Positions 7,643 to 8,369 of a stretch of DNA of 8,369 nucleotides are shown here, piece after piece. A program made the position numbers and the translations under genes. The DNA comes from CAWBNS01 sp964445105 (GTDB lineage: Bacteria > Chlamydiota > Chlamydiia > Chlamydiales > JAJFMA01): contig CAYUJS010000062.1 in assembly GCA_964445105.1 (NCBI GenBank), forward strand, positions 1 to 8,369. The letters run 5' to 3'. Every line of letters begins with the position of its first letter. Position 1 is the first letter of the stretch. Under the pieces are notes generated by a model that did not search any database, was not told the DNA's origin, and saw only the letters and a list, made by a program, of their open reading frames with translations.

Positions 7643-7967
7643 GTAAACCCTTCATGAACGCTTTTGTGACCGAGGGGGAAATCTAACAAATAGTTTTTAA
7701 ACTGGCGAACTTTTTGGCAGGGCCGTATCGGCCAATTCTAGCTCGCAATCTCGGGATTGAGCGCAACCTCAAGCATCGGCAAACAGCAACCGTTTTACCG
7801 AGGGTCTGACGAAATATAAATTATTGACTATAAAAATATGTATAAAGAAAAACTGCGATAAGCAGAAAAAGCTAAGCCGCTTGCAAGTGCTTTGTATGTG
7901 ATCCCGTAAGACGTTCTAAAGGACTGCATCCGGGGGCCGCTAGACCCCTCGAACGGTTGTCGACAAG
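7643..7967. other. Intergenic leader of the giant gene; no gene seen
   Basis: No convincing ORF or RNA gene is present. Bases about 7810-7850 are strongly AT-rich. On the - strand they contain promoter-like elements such as TATAGT and TATATT, but no good -35 partner, so the promoter of the giant gene probably lies here or just downstream without being pinpointed. A short inverted repeat GGCCG-TAT-CGGCC (7721-7733) sits between this stretch and the start. A second hairpin, GGGGTC-TAGC-GGCCCC on the - strand (within 7931-7950), lies near the ISAs1 end. Either could be regulatory, but nothing shows it. Confidence 0.4.
7721..7733. repeat. Short inverted repeat in the leader of the giant gene
   Basis: GGCCG and CGGCC flank a TAT spacer, giving a 5-bp stem or a small palindromic site about 90 bases before the ATG. 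It could be an operator or a leader hairpin. No T-tract follows that would make it a terminator. It is short enough to occur by chance. Confidence 0.3.
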
Positions 7968-7980
7968 CAGGGCAAAGGAA
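7968..7980 (+). repeat. Candidate terminal inverted repeat of the ISAs1-family element
   Basis: CAGGGCAAAGGAA begins 14 bases outside the transposase stop codon (7984-7982), at the distance expected for an IS tip. The identification rests only on the CAGGG start and on position; the partner end is not in the window. Confidence 0.4.
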
Positions 7981-7981
7981 A

Positions 7982-8369
7982 TTAGAACAAACTTTTTAGC
8001 ACTTTCTCCCTACAGGCCGATTTACACGCCGCAGCAGCTTGCTTTGTGGCGGCGCCTCTCTTTAGGCTGGTTTCCCCTTGCAAAAGATTCAGCGCCATTT
8101 TGCGGCACGTAGCAAAGTTCCTCGCACCGATGCGATCCCTATACCTGGACCTATCCTGACCAAATGCCACATCTAGCCTCCAGTGCAATGAGTTTTCTAT
8201 GTGCCAATGGCTTCTCACCGCATGGGCGATCTGTTCTGCCTCTTGCCCTAAGCTGGTTCGGTGCGAGAGGGCAGATGCAGAGCGGACAGTGTTGTGCAAT
8301 TTCTCGTCTCGATTCGGCCGTGCCCTTTTTGTGAGCTTTCCCAGGTTGTGGACCCGCAATTGCTCGGTC
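7982..8369 (-). pseudogene. ISAs1-family transposase, frameshifted C-terminal remnant
   Basis: The gene enters from the right edge. At 8322-8302 one frame reads HGRIETR, a hallmark of ISAs1 transposases, but that frame stops at TAG 8250-8248. The next frame takes over at about 8265-8240 and carries the rest of the family signature: AEQIAHAVRSHWHIENSLHW, LDVAFGQD, RSRYRDR and N-x-A-x-x-R-K-x-ALNLL, ending in a TAA at 7984-7982. The HWxIEN Glu, part of the DDE active site, is present. The segment that usually lies between HGRIETR and the YxISSL motif (normally several tens of residues, with a conserved Trp-Pro) is very short, so an internal deletion accompanies the frame change. The element is most likely non-autonomous. 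The N-terminal half is outside the window. Confidence 0.8.

Larger units (their letters stand above)
7968..8369 (-). mobile_element. 3' end of an ISAs1-family insertion sequence (continues past the right edge)
   Basis: The stretch holds the C-terminal coding region of an ISAs1-type transposase, read leftward. Fourteen bases beyond its stop, the + strand reads CAGGGCAAAGGAA (7968-7980), and CAGGG-type tips are common for this family, so 7968 is the proposed element boundary. The other end is outside the window, so the repeat and the target duplication cannot be confirmed. The transposase is frameshifted, so the copy is probably inactive. Confidence 0.65.

Noticed and set aside
7824..7846. TTGACT plus TATAAA promoter on the + strand
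   Set aside because: The spacing is only 11 bases, too short for a sigma-70-type promoter, and no + strand gene follows.
7853..7865. CTGC-GATAA-GCAG hairpin followed by T run on the - strand, as a terminator of the ISAs1 gene
   Set aside because: The stem is only 4 bp, in an A/T-rich stretch; too weak to call.
1..8369. tRNA, rRNA, CRISPR array or replication origin
   Set aside because: No cloverleaf, regularly spaced repeat, or iteron cluster was found on reading either strand.

Overview
The window looks like an accessory region of an intracellular, amoeba-associated bacterium, most plausibly an environmental chlamydia (Parachlamydiales). This is inference. It rests on a giant eukaryote-like protein combining a kinase fold, ankyrin, leucine-rich and TPR repeats, on a neighbouring decayed PARP-like gene, and on flanking insertion-sequence remnants. 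Base composition is close to balanced, which is higher than many relatives of that group. No marker gene fixes the species.

Layout, left to right. Bases 1-555 are the right end of an IS3-family insertion sequence: the C-terminal part of its DDE transposase on the + strand and a recognisable terminal inverted repeat at 530-555. Bases 556-1572, on the - strand, hold a decayed gene with an ADP-ribosyltransferase (PARP-like) domain followed by a TPR. It has several in-frame stops, a frame change and a lost HGT motif, and the IS3 element cuts it at its 3' side. Bases 1582-7629 (- strand) are one intact gene of 2015 codons. Bases 7630-7967 are its leader, with an AT-rich stretch but no gene. Bases 7968-8369 are the 3' end of a frameshifted ISAs1-family transposase on the - strand, running off the right edge.

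The large protein is the centre of interest. In order it has a low-complexity Ser/Pro N-terminus, a helical region, a kinase-like domain with plausible catalytic residues, a helical tail, an ankyrin block, a second copy of the same kinase-plus-tail module whose catalytic residues are lost (a pseudokinase), a leucine-rich-repeat-like stretch, a second ankyrin block, and C-terminal kinesin-light-chain-like TPRs. The kinase-pseudokinase reading comes from motif comparison of the two halves and needs structural confirmation.

The big gene and the PARP-like pseudogene were probably co-transcribed: the pseudogene's start codon lies 9 bases after the big gene's stop, and its ribosome-binding site overlaps that stop. 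An inferred picture is a two-gene effector operon of host-directed enzymes (kinase plus ADP-ribosyltransferase) in which the second gene has died and mobile elements have closed in on both sides.
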